Below are positions 18,727 through 26,930 of a DNA stretch of 64,000 bases, piece after piece. Under the pieces are notes generated by a model, which worked only from the letters and a program-made list of their open reading frames with translations, was not told the origin of the DNA and did not search any database. The first letter of the stretch is position 1, and each line of letters starts with the position of its first letter. The stretch comes from an uncultured Candidatus Poseidoniales archaeon. GTDB taxonomy: Archaea; Thermoplasmatota; Poseidoniia; Poseidoniales; Thalassarchaeaceae. Where the stretch lies: positions 1 through 64,000 of the forward strand of contig CACELO010000001.1 of the NCBI GenBank assembly GCA_902560445.1, in the 5' to 3' direction. The translations under genes and the position numbers were made by a program.

Positions 18727-18948
18727 GGTTTTTTCAACCTCAGTTCGACCGTATCTCCCCAAGCCCAAGTGCCTGGTTCGATTATCCCCGGTCCCCTTTC
18801 GGTTTCCGGTTCTACCACCCCGAGTTCGGGGTTCGGTTCTGTGGCCCGCGGTGTTTGCCGAAGCTCGCACCACACCACTCTCCCAGAGCGGCATCTTTGG
18901 TCTGAACGTCGGGAGTCAATAAACCTTTCGCTAAATGAGGTACTGTGG

Positions 18949-18984
18949 ACTGGAAATAGGGGTGACCGAGTGTTAATTTCCAGT
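18949..18984. repeat. Perfect 9-bp inverted repeat
   Basis: ACTGGAAAT (18949-18957) and ATTTCCAGT (18976-18984) are exact complements separated by 18 nt. The element lies 17 bp beyond the stop of the minus-strand beta-propeller gene and may be its 3' hairpin, or close the non-coding block on its right side. Confidence 0.5.
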
Positions 18985-19001
18985 GCACATAAAGATGTAA
19001 T

Positions 19002-20045
19002 TTATCTATTTCTTAACATCCTTAGACGTGCTCTTAGCTCAGAATTCTTCGGATCATATTCAGATTTATCTAGCTGTGAATCCAATCTTCTTTGCATAAC
19101 TCCAGATTCAACAAAGTAGACTCTTCCCAGGTCATCACCGAGTACTATTCCACTGGATGAGCAATCCATCTGACGTACTCTAGAATCATGGGATATTGTT
19201 TCCGATTCTTCGCCTAGAATCATTATTTGCACATTCAACCCATCGAATGAAGATGCCCAGCCAATAGAGTCGACAATTTCTACGGAATCGATCGAACCAG
19301 GAAGAATTTCTGATTTGGTTTTCATTGAAATGCTACCATCTTCGTGACCAGATATCCAACCATAGGCGCTTGATGCAATTGAGGTTACCAATGACTCCCC
19401 CTCAAGGATTGAATCCTCCAATGCACTTACTGAGCCATCAGCATGTCCAAAAATTAGTTCTGTATCATTTCCAGAACCACAAGTAACTGGACTGTTTGAT
19501 GGTAGTTGAATATGTTCGATACCTAGTTTAGGACTTACTCTGACATAACCACACCTCGGTCGACCTAATCCTAGAAGAATTCCGTCTGAACCATCTGAGG
19601 CAATATGCCAAGGTCGTTCAGCCATTACCCATCTCCCTAATTCATCTCCCGAACGATCAAATCTCCAAATGGTTGCTTCGATGAAGTCCGCGACCTCTAA
19701 CTCGTAAACTGAGGAGGTCGCCCAAACAATTCCATCGACTGCAAAAACGTAATCACTCGCCCCCTCCAATTGTTTACTCCAAAGAATAGAACCTTTCTCC
19801 TGGTCAATTGCATGAAGAGAATCAGAGGCTGTGACATAGATGATGTCCGAATCTAAAGAAATATCAGAAATTGGGCCTTCAATCGAAACTCTCCAGTTCT
19901 CAATCCCGCTGGAAGCATCCCAGGAAGCAAGTAATCCATCGTGTGAGCCTGCCAATAGTGAATCCTCGCTTAGTCTAACTGTGGAACAGGAGCTGGAAAG
20001 GTCTCGCACATAGGACGAGATTACCTCAAGGGAAAGTCCGGCCAC
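19002..20045 (-). CDS. PQQ-like/WD40-like beta-propeller protein
   Basis: A 347-residue protein from GTG 20045 (no ATG nearby). It carries repeated blades of the form hydrophobic strand, Gly-His/Asp-Asp-Gly, then Trp: AGSHDGLLASWDASSG, DSLHAIDQEKGSILW, FGHADGSVSAL, SGHEDGSISM and LGDDLGRVYF. Such blades are typical of quinoprotein-like or WD40-like propellers that scaffold protein interactions. There is no signal peptide, so it should be cytoplasmic, unlike most PQQ enzymes, and no catalytic residues are evident. A charged C-terminal helix (SELRARLRMLRNR) ends it. It follows the M32 carboxypeptidase gene on the same strand with a 39-bp gap. Confidence 0.7.
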   Translation of the reverse strand: MAGLSLEVISSYVRDLSSSCSTVRLSEDSLLAGSHDGLLASWDASSGIENWRVSIEGPISDISLDSDIIYVTASDSLHAIDQEKGSILWSKQLEGASDYVFAVDGIVWATSSVYELEVADFIEATIWRFDRSGDELGRWVMAERPWHIASDGSDGILLGLGRPRCGYVRVSPKLGIEHIQLPSNSPVTCGSGNDTELIFGHADGSVSALEDSILEGESLVTSIASSAYGWISGHEDGSISMKTKSEILPGSIDSVEIVDSIGWASSFDGLNVQIMILGEESETISHDSRVRQMDCSSSGIVLGDDLGRVYFVESGVMQRRLDSQLDKSEYDPKNSELRARLRMLRNR

Positions 20046-20084
20046 AAAGCTGCCACTCGACTGCCAAATATCGAAGTTTTGTGT

Positions 20085-21587
20085 CTATGTGGTCAATCCA
20101 TAGAGTCGCTCGACCTTATCGCGGAGGTATTCTACGAATGCGTCCGGAGATGGCGGTGAACCGGTCGCCTCTTCGATTAAGGCGGCTGGCTCAAGGATAC
20201 TCCCTCGCGCGTGCACACGCGCGCGCATCCAGTCCAAAATTGGCATGAAGTCTCCATTGCGGATTTGTTCATCATGACCTGGAAGATCTTCTCGTGCCTT
20301 GGCAAGAAGTTGCGCTGCGTAGAGGTTACCGAGCGTATAGGTCGGGAAATATCCGAAGGCACCCATAGACCAGTGTATGTCTTGTAGAACCCCGAGAGTT
20401 CGATTTGGCGCTCTGATTCCTAGGAATTCTTCGTACATATCGTCCCAAACATCTGGTAGATCATCGACTTCTATTTCACCAGCGATTAACCTCTTCTCGA
20501 CTTCATATCGAATCATTATATGGAGATTGTAGGTAGCCTCGTCAGCTTCCACACGAATCAAACTAGGCTCGACTAGATTAACAGCCCTCCAAAGATCTTC
20601 TGCACTAACTCCATCCATATTTTCTGGAAAATTTTCCTTCCAAATTGGCAATGCCCATTCACAGAATTCCCTGCTTCGACCAACTTGATTCTCGAATAGT
20701 CTACTTTGACTTTCATGTACACCCAGTCCATTAGCCTGTCCAGCAGGTTGGAAGTCTAGGTTACGCGGTCTACCTTGTTCGTACAGACCGTGCCCAGTCT
20801 CGTGCATTGACCCATATAGCGACCCAAATGGGTCACTCTCTGAATACCGAGTAGTCCAACGTACATCGTCAGGATTTGGGCCGCCACAGAAGGGATGAGT
20901 AGATGCATCACGACGCCCCGCAGCAAAGTCAAAGCCAAGGGCTTCGGAGACAGTTTGGGAAAGAGCTTCTTGCCCTGACTGACTCCAAGAATTGTTCTCG
21001 ATGAAACTCATTTCTGGGCGCTTCCCTCGTTCAATGACCGCCTTTACAAGAGGTGCAACATTCTCTCTTAATCCAGCGAATAACGGATCTACTCGTGACA
21101 CACTAAGACCGGATTCATAGATATCCAAAAGAGCATCGTAGCGAAGTTCCTCATATCCCAAATAGTCGGCTTTTTGTCGAGCCAAATCAACCATTTTTGC
21201 AAGGTCGTCCCGAAAAACCGAGAAATCGTCTTCTGCTCTAGCCTTCTGCCAAGATATCAGAGATTGGGATTTGTGCTTTGCCATCTCTTCGACGAATTCA
21301 GTTGGTAGTTTTGTGGCTTTATCATACGAGTCGCGCGCCAACCGAACGTTGGCTGCTTGCACGTCATTTAGATTGTCACGGCCCTCCAACTCAGTGAGTA
21401 ATTCTCCAATTCTAGGATTAGTTGTTGCTTCGTGTCCAGTTTTTGACATCCAAGCCAATTGTTCGGCTCTGAGAGCAGCAGCTTTTGGGGGCATCAATAC
21501 TTCTTGATCCCAACCGAGTAAACTACCGATTTGTGAAATTAATTCAATGTTCTTCAGACGTTCAAGTAACTCATCGTAAGCATCCAT
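20085..21587 (-). CDS. M32 family (Taq-type) metallocarboxypeptidase
   Basis: A 500-residue protein, the standard length for this family. The HEXXH zinc motif is HETGH near residue 257, followed by GLYEQG. Downstream are VHESQSRLFENQVGRS with the third metal ligand Glu, and NLHIMIRYEVEKRLI and GVLQDIHWSMGAFGYFPTY, all characteristic of M32 carboxypeptidases. The enzyme removes C-terminal residues from peptides, probably in the cytoplasm since no export signal is present. It fits a peptide-using heterotroph and lies divergent from the exported S15-type peptidase. Confidence 0.93.
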   Translation of the reverse strand: MDAYDELLERLKNIELISQIGSLLGWDQEVLMPPKAAALRAEQLAWMSKTGHEATTNPRIGELLTELEGRDNLNDVQAANVRLARDSYDKATKLPTEFVEEMAKHKSQSLISWQKARAEDDFSVFRDDLAKMVDLARQKADYLGYEELRYDALLDIYESGLSVSRVDPLFAGLRENVAPLVKAVIERGKRPEMSFIENNSWSQSGQEALSQTVSEALGFDFAAGRRDASTHPFCGGPNPDDVRWTTRYSESDPFGSLYGSMHETGHGLYEQGRPRNLDFQPAGQANGLGVHESQSRLFENQVGRSREFCEWALPIWKENFPENMDGVSAEDLWRAVNLVEPSLIRVEADEATYNLHIMIRYEVEKRLIAGEIEVDDLPDVWDDMYEEFLGIRAPNRTLGVLQDIHWSMGAFGYFPTYTLGNLYAAQLLAKAREDLPGHDEQIRNGDFMPILDWMRARVHARGSILEPAALIEEATGSPPSPDAFVEYLRDKVERLYGLTT

Positions 21588-21707
21588 GTAAGCACCGAGT
21601 CGACGCCCCTCATCAAACCCTTCGATACGGCCTATTCAAAATCCCATTTCTCAATTTTTGTCCTTTTTCCTTCGCACTATGCGTCAGAACTCTCTTGAGT
21701 AATTGAG

Positions 21708-21724
21708 CACGCGCGTAGCGCGTG
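21708..21724 (+). promoter_or_regulatory. Hairpin covering the GTG start of the S15-type peptidase gene
   Basis: CACGCGC-GTA-GCGCGTG is a perfect 7-bp inverted repeat with a 3-nt loop. Its last three bases are the GTG start codon of the peptidase gene. An in-frame TAG (21716-21718) directly upstream excludes an earlier start, so the start is inside the stem if this RNA is made. Confidence 0.5.
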
Positions 21725-23545
21725 TCTCGACCCACCACCAGTCTTCTATTGGCGTTGTTATTCACAGCCCCAATGTTGTCAGGTTGTTTTGGTGGTGGCA
21801 TAAATATTGGAGATTCGGAAGACTCAGAACATTGGCTTCCTTCCGTCGAAGAGCGGGAAAATTTGGTTTATGATAACAGTGATGTATTCAGTCGAGTATC
21901 TTGGAATGGAACGTATGGAATCGATATCGTACGTTCTATTTACGTCTCTGTTCCAACAATTACAACCGCTGACGGAGGAGCAGGTGTAACTGGCGGTGCA
22001 GAGGTGCATCTCGGACTCTGGCTCCCTCAGATAGAAGGTTGCGATTACGATGCAACAGAACTTCCTGAGGAATGCAAAGTACCCGTAATCGCCGAAATTG
22101 GGCCCTATTATGATGATGGGGATGTCGATGCACTAACTCCTGCTAATCGTCTAGGTCGATTCTTAATCGAAAACTTCGTTCCACATGGATATGGGGTAGC
22201 TCAGGTTAGCGTATTTGGAACCGGCAACTCGAATCATTGCATGGATCTAATGGGTCTGGATGAACAAGAGGGGATACACGCCGCAGTGGAATATCTTGGA
22301 AGCGCTCCATTCTCTAATGGTGCTGTCGGAATAATCGGTAAATCCTACGACGGCTCAACTCCTTGGGAAGCTGCAGCCATGGGTTCTGAATACCTGAAGA
22401 CCATAGTGCCAATGTCCGGACTTATCGGAGTGCAGGATCTAATGTGGCGTAATGGAAGCATGGAAGCCAGAGGAGCCATAATGCACAATGGAGTGTATGG
22501 CAGTTTTGGTCTAGATGGTGACTCCGAAGATATTGAGAATGCTTGCGAAGGTTATGTCGAAGGCTACTACGCTGGACCATTAGCATATGTGACAGGCGAT
22601 AACTTGGCTTGGTTAGGCTCAGATTATTGGCAGGAACGTCACTTCCTTGAGCGAGCGATTCAGAATTACAAAGGCTCTGTATACATCATTCATGGTTTGC
22701 AAGATTGGAACGTAGACCCTCACATGGCCTTCCCAGTTCACCGTATGATGGAAGATGCCGGCTTCGAAGTAAAGGGCCTTTACGGCCAGTGGGGGCATGA
22801 TTACCCAGACCGTATTAGCGGCCACCAAGGACTTTCCAGCGGCCGCGGTGGGGAAGCCTTTCCATTCACTTTGAGGTGGGACTGGGCTGATGATTTGCTC
22901 GAATGGTTCGATTACTATCTATTGGAAAAGGGACCTCAGCCTAGATTGATTGCAGAGGTTCAGGATAATATGGGTGGCTGGAGAGTAGAAGAGACATATC
23001 CACCAGCTAACCAAGATTGGATTCGATTCGGAATGGATGAATGCAATATAATCGGTGGAGGAGAGACAATTTCGTCTAGTTCATTCATGAGAATCGAATG
23101 TCCAGAATTCGAAGAGGACACTCGAATAGTAGGAACTCCAACCTTCCATGTAGATGCAACCGTTTCCGCATTCTCTACTAGTGGCCATCTATTCGTCGAG
23201 ATGGTTCAGGCTAGCAATGACATGCATCTCGGACACGCAGTAATGGATCTTCGATTCCACGCTGGCGGAAAAGATGGAGAAGTGCTTGGACCAGGCGAAA
23301 CGGTCAATGCAAAGATGGAATTCTTCGGAATGGATGTATTGATTCCTGCCGGCGACGGGATTCATCTCATTATCACTCAAACTGGTGAGGACTACATCCC
23401 AAGTCCAGTATCTATGCAAGCAGTAACCGTTGGTGTAGGCGCAACTAGCATCCTTTCTCTTTCAACCGTTAATCGCGGTTGCGATGATTTGTTTATGCCA
23501 CCTATGATGACCGACCCCTACCCTCAGTGCGTTGTGGAGGATTAA
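21722..23545 (+). CDS. Lipoprotein peptidase of the S15/CocE (X-Pro dipeptidyl-peptidase) type
   Basis: A 607-residue protein from GTG 21722. A signal peptide ends in a lipobox LSGC with Cys22, so it is probably exported and lipid-anchored. The alpha/beta-hydrolase core carries the nucleophile elbow GKSYDG (Ser near 204), an acid in HGLQDWNVDP near 330 and the His in GQWGHDYPDR near 355. The C-terminal 190 residues form the jelly-roll domain of S15/CocE proteins. The family cleaves X-Pro dipeptides or acyl esters. Six extra Cys suggest disulfides. The following NTPase gene starts 4 bp after its stop, so they are likely co-transcribed. Substrate unknown. Confidence 0.82.
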   Translation: MSRPTTSLLLALLFTAPMLSGCFGGGINIGDSEDSEHWLPSVEERENLVYDNSDVFSRVSWNGTYGIDIVRSIYVSVPTITTADGGAGVTGGAEVHLGLWLPQIEGCDYDATELPEECKVPVIAEIGPYYDDGDVDALTPANRLGRFLIENFVPHGYGVAQVSVFGTGNSNHCMDLMGLDEQEGIHAAVEYLGSAPFSNGAVGIIGKSYDGSTPWEAAAMGSEYLKTIVPMSGLIGVQDLMWRNGSMEARGAIMHNGVYGSFGLDGDSEDIENACEGYVEGYYAGPLAYVTGDNLAWLGSDYWQERHFLERAIQNYKGSVYIIHGLQDWNVDPHMAFPVHRMMEDAGFEVKGLYGQWGHDYPDRISGHQGLSSGRGGEAFPFTLRWDWADDLLEWFDYYLLEKGPQPRLIAEVQDNMGGWRVEETYPPANQDWIRFGMDECNIIGGGETISSSSFMRIECPEFEEDTRIVGTPTFHVDATVSAFSTSGHLFVEMVQASNDMHLGHAVMDLRFHAGGKDGEVLGPGETVNAKMEFFGMDVLIPAGDGIHLIITQTGEDYIPSPVSMQAVTVGVGATSILSLSTVNRGCDDLFMPPMMTDPYPQCVVED

Positions 23546-23549
23546 TCCA

Positions 23550-25097
23550 ATGGGACCTCCCTCCAGTAAGGTCAACATCGCTGTCGCTGACCGAATTTTG
23601 TTACATCTTTGGGAACAGGACCATCAGGCGGATCACTATTTGGTCAGTCGTGAAGTGACTAGGCCCGGCATAGCTGAAATTTGTGCACTCCATCCTCCTA
23701 ATGTCTCACGATCAATGCGTGAATTGGCAACCGATGGAATGGTAAGCGAACATACTCGAGTAGTTCGAGGAGATGAGCGTAGGCAGAAGACTTGGCAATT
23801 GACGGAAGAAGGCCGAGACAATATACAACATAGATTACCAGAACTACGATCCACCAAGGTACTGTTACGAGAACGTAATGGGGGTCTCCTGGAGGTACGA
23901 GCAGATGAGGCAGGCTCTCGCTTGGAGACCGGACTTACTCTGTTACAAGTATTGATGCACGCCCAACACGAAGGTGTACTCAACTTCGGCGATATTAGAT
24001 TTGGTGCAATCGTTCGAACCGACCCAGATGAATCACCGTCTCCGGGGTCTCTGAAGTTACTCTCAGGAGCTCACTCGACATATCACACAAGACCACCAGA
24101 AACTCGTACGGTTCATGGAAGAGATAGCGAGGTTGCTGCACTAGACGAATGGTTCACTGGCAATGCATCTATGGCGGTAATATCGGGTATAGCAGGATGT
24201 GGAAAAACCACCCTGACAAGCCATTGGCTTGAACTAGCCCTAGAAAATAATCCTAAACTCGATGTGATGTATTACCCCTGTCAGCCTTGGGATAGCAGCT
24301 TAGGTATCGCAACGAGCCTTTTACACAGGCTGCAAATTAATTCTGATGAAGAAAATCAAGACCCATACGGAGTCTTGGATAGCCTTCCAATGAAGCCTGG
24401 AGCACATTTAGACCTCGATCAATATCGTCGCCGTCTAATTGCTCACTTAGTAGACGAGGAAGGTAAACGAGGAGAGAGAGTTGACGATTTCCTTGTCATA
24501 CTGGATGATGTTCACAATCTAACTTCAGATGGCAACTATTTGTTTGGTGCTCTTCTTCAGGTTGCAGAATCGAGCAATATGCGATTACTTCTAGTATCCA
24601 GAACTAATTTGGCATTCTACGATCGCCGAGATGTACATACTCGCGGTAGGGTCGTCGAACTCAGATTAACGGGGCTTTCGTTGGAGGAAGTCGTCGAATG
24701 GATTGCTTCAATTAACCTACCATCAGAAGCTCCGGCGGAAGAAATTTACCGAGCCACAGGAGGCCATCCCCTTGCCGTCGAACTTCTGGAATTATACGGT
24801 CAGACACTACACGATGATTGGCTCAGATTCCTAGATGAGGAAATTCTAGATGTTCTACCTGAAGACCATCGGGAACTACTCGCACTGCTGGCAGTAGCAG
24901 ACCGACCCATTCCCTGGGAAAAATTGGCATTAGCAGCAGGATACAATGGAAAGCCACCAGAAGCGCTAGTCGCTCGCGGTTTAATGCTGGAACTCGATAG
25001 TGGAATGTGGTTACATGAAGCCCTACGTTCACGTCTTCTAAGAGAGGTTGGCCAACCACTTGAAGAGCGAGCAACAAAACTGAGAGAATCAGTTTGA
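23550..25097 (+). CDS. STAND/AAA-type NTPase with N-terminal winged helix
   Basis: A 515-residue protein from ATG 23550. Residues 10-95 form a MarR-like winged helix: LVSREVTRPGIAEICALHPPNVSRSMRELATDGMV then a wing and WQLTEEGRDNI. A linker and a conserved HGRDSEVAAL motif lead into an NTPase: P-loop GIAGCGKTT near residue 213, Walker B FLVILDDVHN near 317, sensor LLLVSRTN and a GGHPLAVELLELYG motif typical of NB-ARC/STAND ATPases. The C-terminus is a helical winged-helix-like region. It probably senses a signal through ATP-driven assembly and binds DNA; targets are unknown. It sits directly behind the exported S15-type peptidase. Confidence 0.78.
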   Translation: MGPPSSKVNIAVADRILLHLWEQDHQADHYLVSREVTRPGIAEICALHPPNVSRSMRELATDGMVSEHTRVVRGDERRQKTWQLTEEGRDNIQHRLPELRSTKVLLRERNGGLLEVRADEAGSRLETGLTLLQVLMHAQHEGVLNFGDIRFGAIVRTDPDESPSPGSLKLLSGAHSTYHTRPPETRTVHGRDSEVAALDEWFTGNASMAVISGIAGCGKTTLTSHWLELALENNPKLDVMYYPCQPWDSSLGIATSLLHRLQINSDEENQDPYGVLDSLPMKPGAHLDLDQYRRRLIAHLVDEEGKRGERVDDFLVILDDVHNLTSDGNYLFGALLQVAESSNMRLLLVSRTNLAFYDRRDVHTRGRVVELRLTGLSLEEVVEWIASINLPSEAPAEEIYRATGGHPLAVELLELYGQTLHDDWLRFLDEEILDVLPEDHRELLALLAVADRPIPWEKLALAAGYNGKPPEALVARGLMLELDSGMWLHEALRSRLLREVGQPLEERATKLRESV

Positions 25098-25415
25098 TTA
25101 TGCCATGTGTCGATCAAGCCATTGGTCGAACATTGGTTTTGGCATGGCTCCTGCTTGCTGATCAACCAATTGTCCGTTGTGGAATAGAAGCAAGGCTGGA
25201 ATTCCACGAATACCGAATTTTCCAGCCGATAGAGGGTTAATGTCGGTGTTGACCTTTGCAATTGTCATCTCTCGCTCACCAGATAATTGCTCAAGTACAG
25301 GGGCGATAGCCCTGCATGGTCCACACCAAGGTGCCCAGAAGTCAACTAAGACCCATTCATCGCTCGTTGTTACTGCGTCAAAATCACCATCGCTTGCCTG
25401 AATCAGCCTTCCCAT
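25098..25415 (-). CDS. trxA: Thioredoxin
   Basis: A 105-residue thioredoxin with the active site WAPWCGPCRAIAP (Cys31 and Cys34), conserved Asp in LVDFW, and the cis-Pro in RGIPALLLF. It reduces protein disulfides in the cytoplasm. The length is normal for a single-domain thioredoxin. It is divergent from the ribulose-phosphate epimerase gene over 59 bp, and its 3' end abuts the stop of the convergent NTPase gene with no gap. Confidence 0.95.
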   Translation of the reverse strand: MGRLIQASDGDFDAVTTSDEWVLVDFWAPWCGPCRAIAPVLEQLSGEREMTIAKVNTDINPLSAGKFGIRGIPALLLFHNGQLVDQQAGAMPKPMFDQWLDRHMA

Positions 25416-25474
25416 TATGTCTCCCCGTAGTTCGTGTGGATGACCGTTTTATCAATGCTAGTATCTTAGTTTGA

Positions 25475-26206
25475 GTGATAACTGTTGAGAACCCCCCTCC
25501 ACTCGCGAAGAGCGAGGGGAGTATCATCGAAATCACTCCAAGCATTCTGACAGCGGATTTCTCCCGTCTCGGTGAGACACTGGAAGATGCCATAGATGCG
25601 GGAATAAATTGGATTCACATGGACGTAATGGACGGTAATTGGGTTGTCAACAAGACAATCACTTTCGGACCTGCGCTCATTCGCTCTATTCGAGATAGAT
25701 TTGGCCCGAATGTCTTCATCGATTGTCACTTAATGATAACAAACGCTGAACAAACTTGGATGCAGTATGTTGATGCAGGCGTAGATCTAGTAATCGCTCA
25801 CATCGAAGCTATCGATAACCCGGCTGCACTAATCTCCTCTATACAAGCGGCTGGTAGTCAGGTAGGATTAGTCCTAAATCCAGATACTCCAGCAAATACA
25901 ATTCTACCTTATCTCACAGATTTAGATCTAGTATTGGTGATGTCTGTAGTCCCTGGAAAAGGAGGGCAATCCTTCATGCCAGAAGTAGAAGACAAGGTAA
26001 GAGAATTCCGTGCAGCCATCGATCGACAGATAAGTGATGGAGGAAGAGCAACAAAATTGATGATTGATGGTGGTATCAAGCATCATAATTCCGCCATGGT
26101 TTCAGATTGGGGAATCGATGTGGCAGTCGTTGGAAGCGGTCTCATTAATGACAAAGCTAGCATTGCAGAAAATCTCGCAGAAATCAATACGGCCATGGGG
26201 CTTTGA
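25475..26206 (+). CDS. rpe: Ribulose-phosphate 3-epimerase
   Basis: A TIM-barrel enzyme interconverting ribulose 5-phosphate and xylulose 5-phosphate. Family motifs are ITPSILTADFSRLGE, WIHMDVMDGNWVVNKTIT (metal His/Asp), DCHLMI, VMSVVPGKGGQSFMPE, LMIDGGI and VVGSG for phosphate binding. The start is uncertain. GTG 25475 is the only standard codon in frame before the conserved region, and it adds about 17 residues relative to the family, where the protein usually starts two or three residues before the ITPSIL segment. A GC-rich hairpin lies within that extra stretch. It probably serves pentose-phosphate interconversion for nucleotides. Confidence 0.93.
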   Translation: MITVENPPPLAKSEGSIIEITPSILTADFSRLGETLEDAIDAGINWIHMDVMDGNWVVNKTITFGPALIRSIRDRFGPNVFIDCHLMITNAEQTWMQYVDAGVDLVIAHIEAIDNPAALISSIQAAGSQVGLVLNPDTPANTILPYLTDLDLVLVMSVVPGKGGQSFMPEVEDKVREFRAAIDRQISDGGRATKLMIDGGIKHHNSAMVSDWGIDVAVVGSGLINDKASIAENLAEINTAMGL

Positions 26207-26257
26207 TTGATTCACCCGCGCGAGCATTAAAATCACAGCGTCCCGAGCAGACGATTG

Positions 26258-26584
26258 ATGGTCACGGAGGAGTGGGTAGTCGAGGAAGTTCTGAAAGTCG
26301 TTTCAGATGCTATCGTAGAAGCCAAGGACTTGCATGGGAGTGGTGACCACTTCCATGTTCGAGTGATATCGGAGAGTTACGAAGGAGTTCGTCCATTACA
26401 AAGACAACGCCCGATTCTTAGCCACTTCAAGCCATTTATTGCACAAAACACCGTGCATGCCTTGGATTTGAAATGTATGACACCAGAACAGGCAAAGAAT
26501 TCAGGAGATACATCTTTTGACCCCCACGGGGAAAAAGAAATGCAATTCTTTGGAGTACATATCCGCCGACCAGATCAGGAGTGA
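26258..26584 (+). CDS. bolA: BolA family protein
   Basis: A 108-residue protein from ATG 26258. The BolA fold is visible: HGSGDHFHVRVISESYEG, the RQRPIL loop, HFKPFIAQNTVHALDLKCMTPEQAK with the invariant HALDLK-type helix and its conserved His. BolA proteins bind a 2Fe-2S cluster together with CGFS monothiol glutaredoxins. The next gene, starting 4 bp after this stop, encodes exactly such a glutaredoxin, which strengthens the call. The likely role is Fe-S cluster trafficking or iron sensing in the cytoplasm. Confidence 0.88.
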   Translation: MVTEEWVVEEVLKVVSDAIVEAKDLHGSGDHFHVRVISESYEGVRPLQRQRPILSHFKPFIAQNTVHALDLKCMTPEQAKNSGDTSFDPHGEKEMQFFGVHIRRPDQE

Positions 26585-26588
26585 TACA

Positions 26589-26921
26589 ATGAGTTTTAAT
26601 TGGACCCCAGACGAACTTGATGCCCTAGTCAACGAACACCGAATAGTTCTCTTCATGAAAGGAACACCAGAACAACCACAATGTGGATTTAGCAATAGGG
26701 CTGCAATGGTATTGAATCAACTCGGCGAACCTTTCGCAAGTGTGAATGTACTCGCCGATCCACGAGCAATCCCATCCGTTTGTACTTGGGCGGACTTCCC
26801 AACAATGCCTCAAGTATACATTCATGGAGAACTCATTGGCGGGTCTGATATTGCGCTCGAAATGTCTCAATCTGGAGAGCTTCAGCAAATGATTGCTGAT
26901 GGCGATACAGCCTCTGAGTGA
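26589..26921 (+). CDS. grxD: CGFS monothiol glutaredoxin
   Basis: A 110-residue protein from ATG 26589. The motif order is VLFMKGTPEQPQCGFSNRA (CGFS active site near residues 32-35), then SVNVLADP, WADFPTMPQVYIHGELIGGSD with the glutathione-binding cis-Pro and GG. Monothiol glutaredoxins carry 2Fe-2S clusters bound by glutathione or a similar thiol and hand them to targets or to BolA. It forms a two-gene unit with bolA. Glutathione itself is uncommon in archaea, so the thiol cofactor here is open. Confidence 0.93.
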   Translation: MSFNWTPDELDALVNEHRIVLFMKGTPEQPQCGFSNRAAMVLNQLGEPFASVNVLADPRAIPSVCTWADFPTMPQVYIHGELIGGSDIALEMSQSGELQQMIADGDTASE

Positions 26922-26930
26922 GGCGATTGG

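Larger units (their letters stand above)
18141..19001. other. 860-bp pyrimidine-rich non-coding block
   Basis: No believable coding frame was found on either strand. Frames present encode low-complexity Ser/Pro/Phe-rich (+) or Arg/Lys/Gly-rich (-) peptides, and one runs antisense into the next gene. From about 18340 to 18900 the + strand is dominated by TTTCCC, CCGGTTT and CTTCTTTCCCC motifs, unlike the purine-rich coding strands around it. It contains a hairpin cluster and T-run at the left, degenerate repeats in the middle and an inverted repeat at the right. I looked for RNase P, SRP RNA and tRNA landmarks and found no convincing set. A structured RNA or long untranslated region is the best guess. 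Confidence 0.5.

Noticed and set aside
18600-18860. SRP RNA on the minus strand (an AACCGGAAACCG stretch resembles part of the archaeal Alu domain)
   Set aside because: The universally conserved helix 8 motif with GGAAGG...AGCAGC is not found in the expected distance, and the hairpins around the match do not fit.
18354-18894. Minus-strand open frames encoding Arg/Lys/Gly-rich peptides
   Set aside because: Low-complexity translation of purine-rich DNA, with several overlapping frames equally open and no ribosome-binding site.
18240-18960. RNase P RNA
   Set aside because: The conserved GAGGAAAGUCC-like and ACAGAA...GGCUUA regions were not found in the right order on either strand.
18466-19119. 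A 217-codon open frame on the + strand
   Set aside because: Its composition (Ser, Pro, Phe, Cys-rich) reflects the pyrimidine-rich DNA, and its end runs antisense into the beta-propeller gene. No domain is recognisable.
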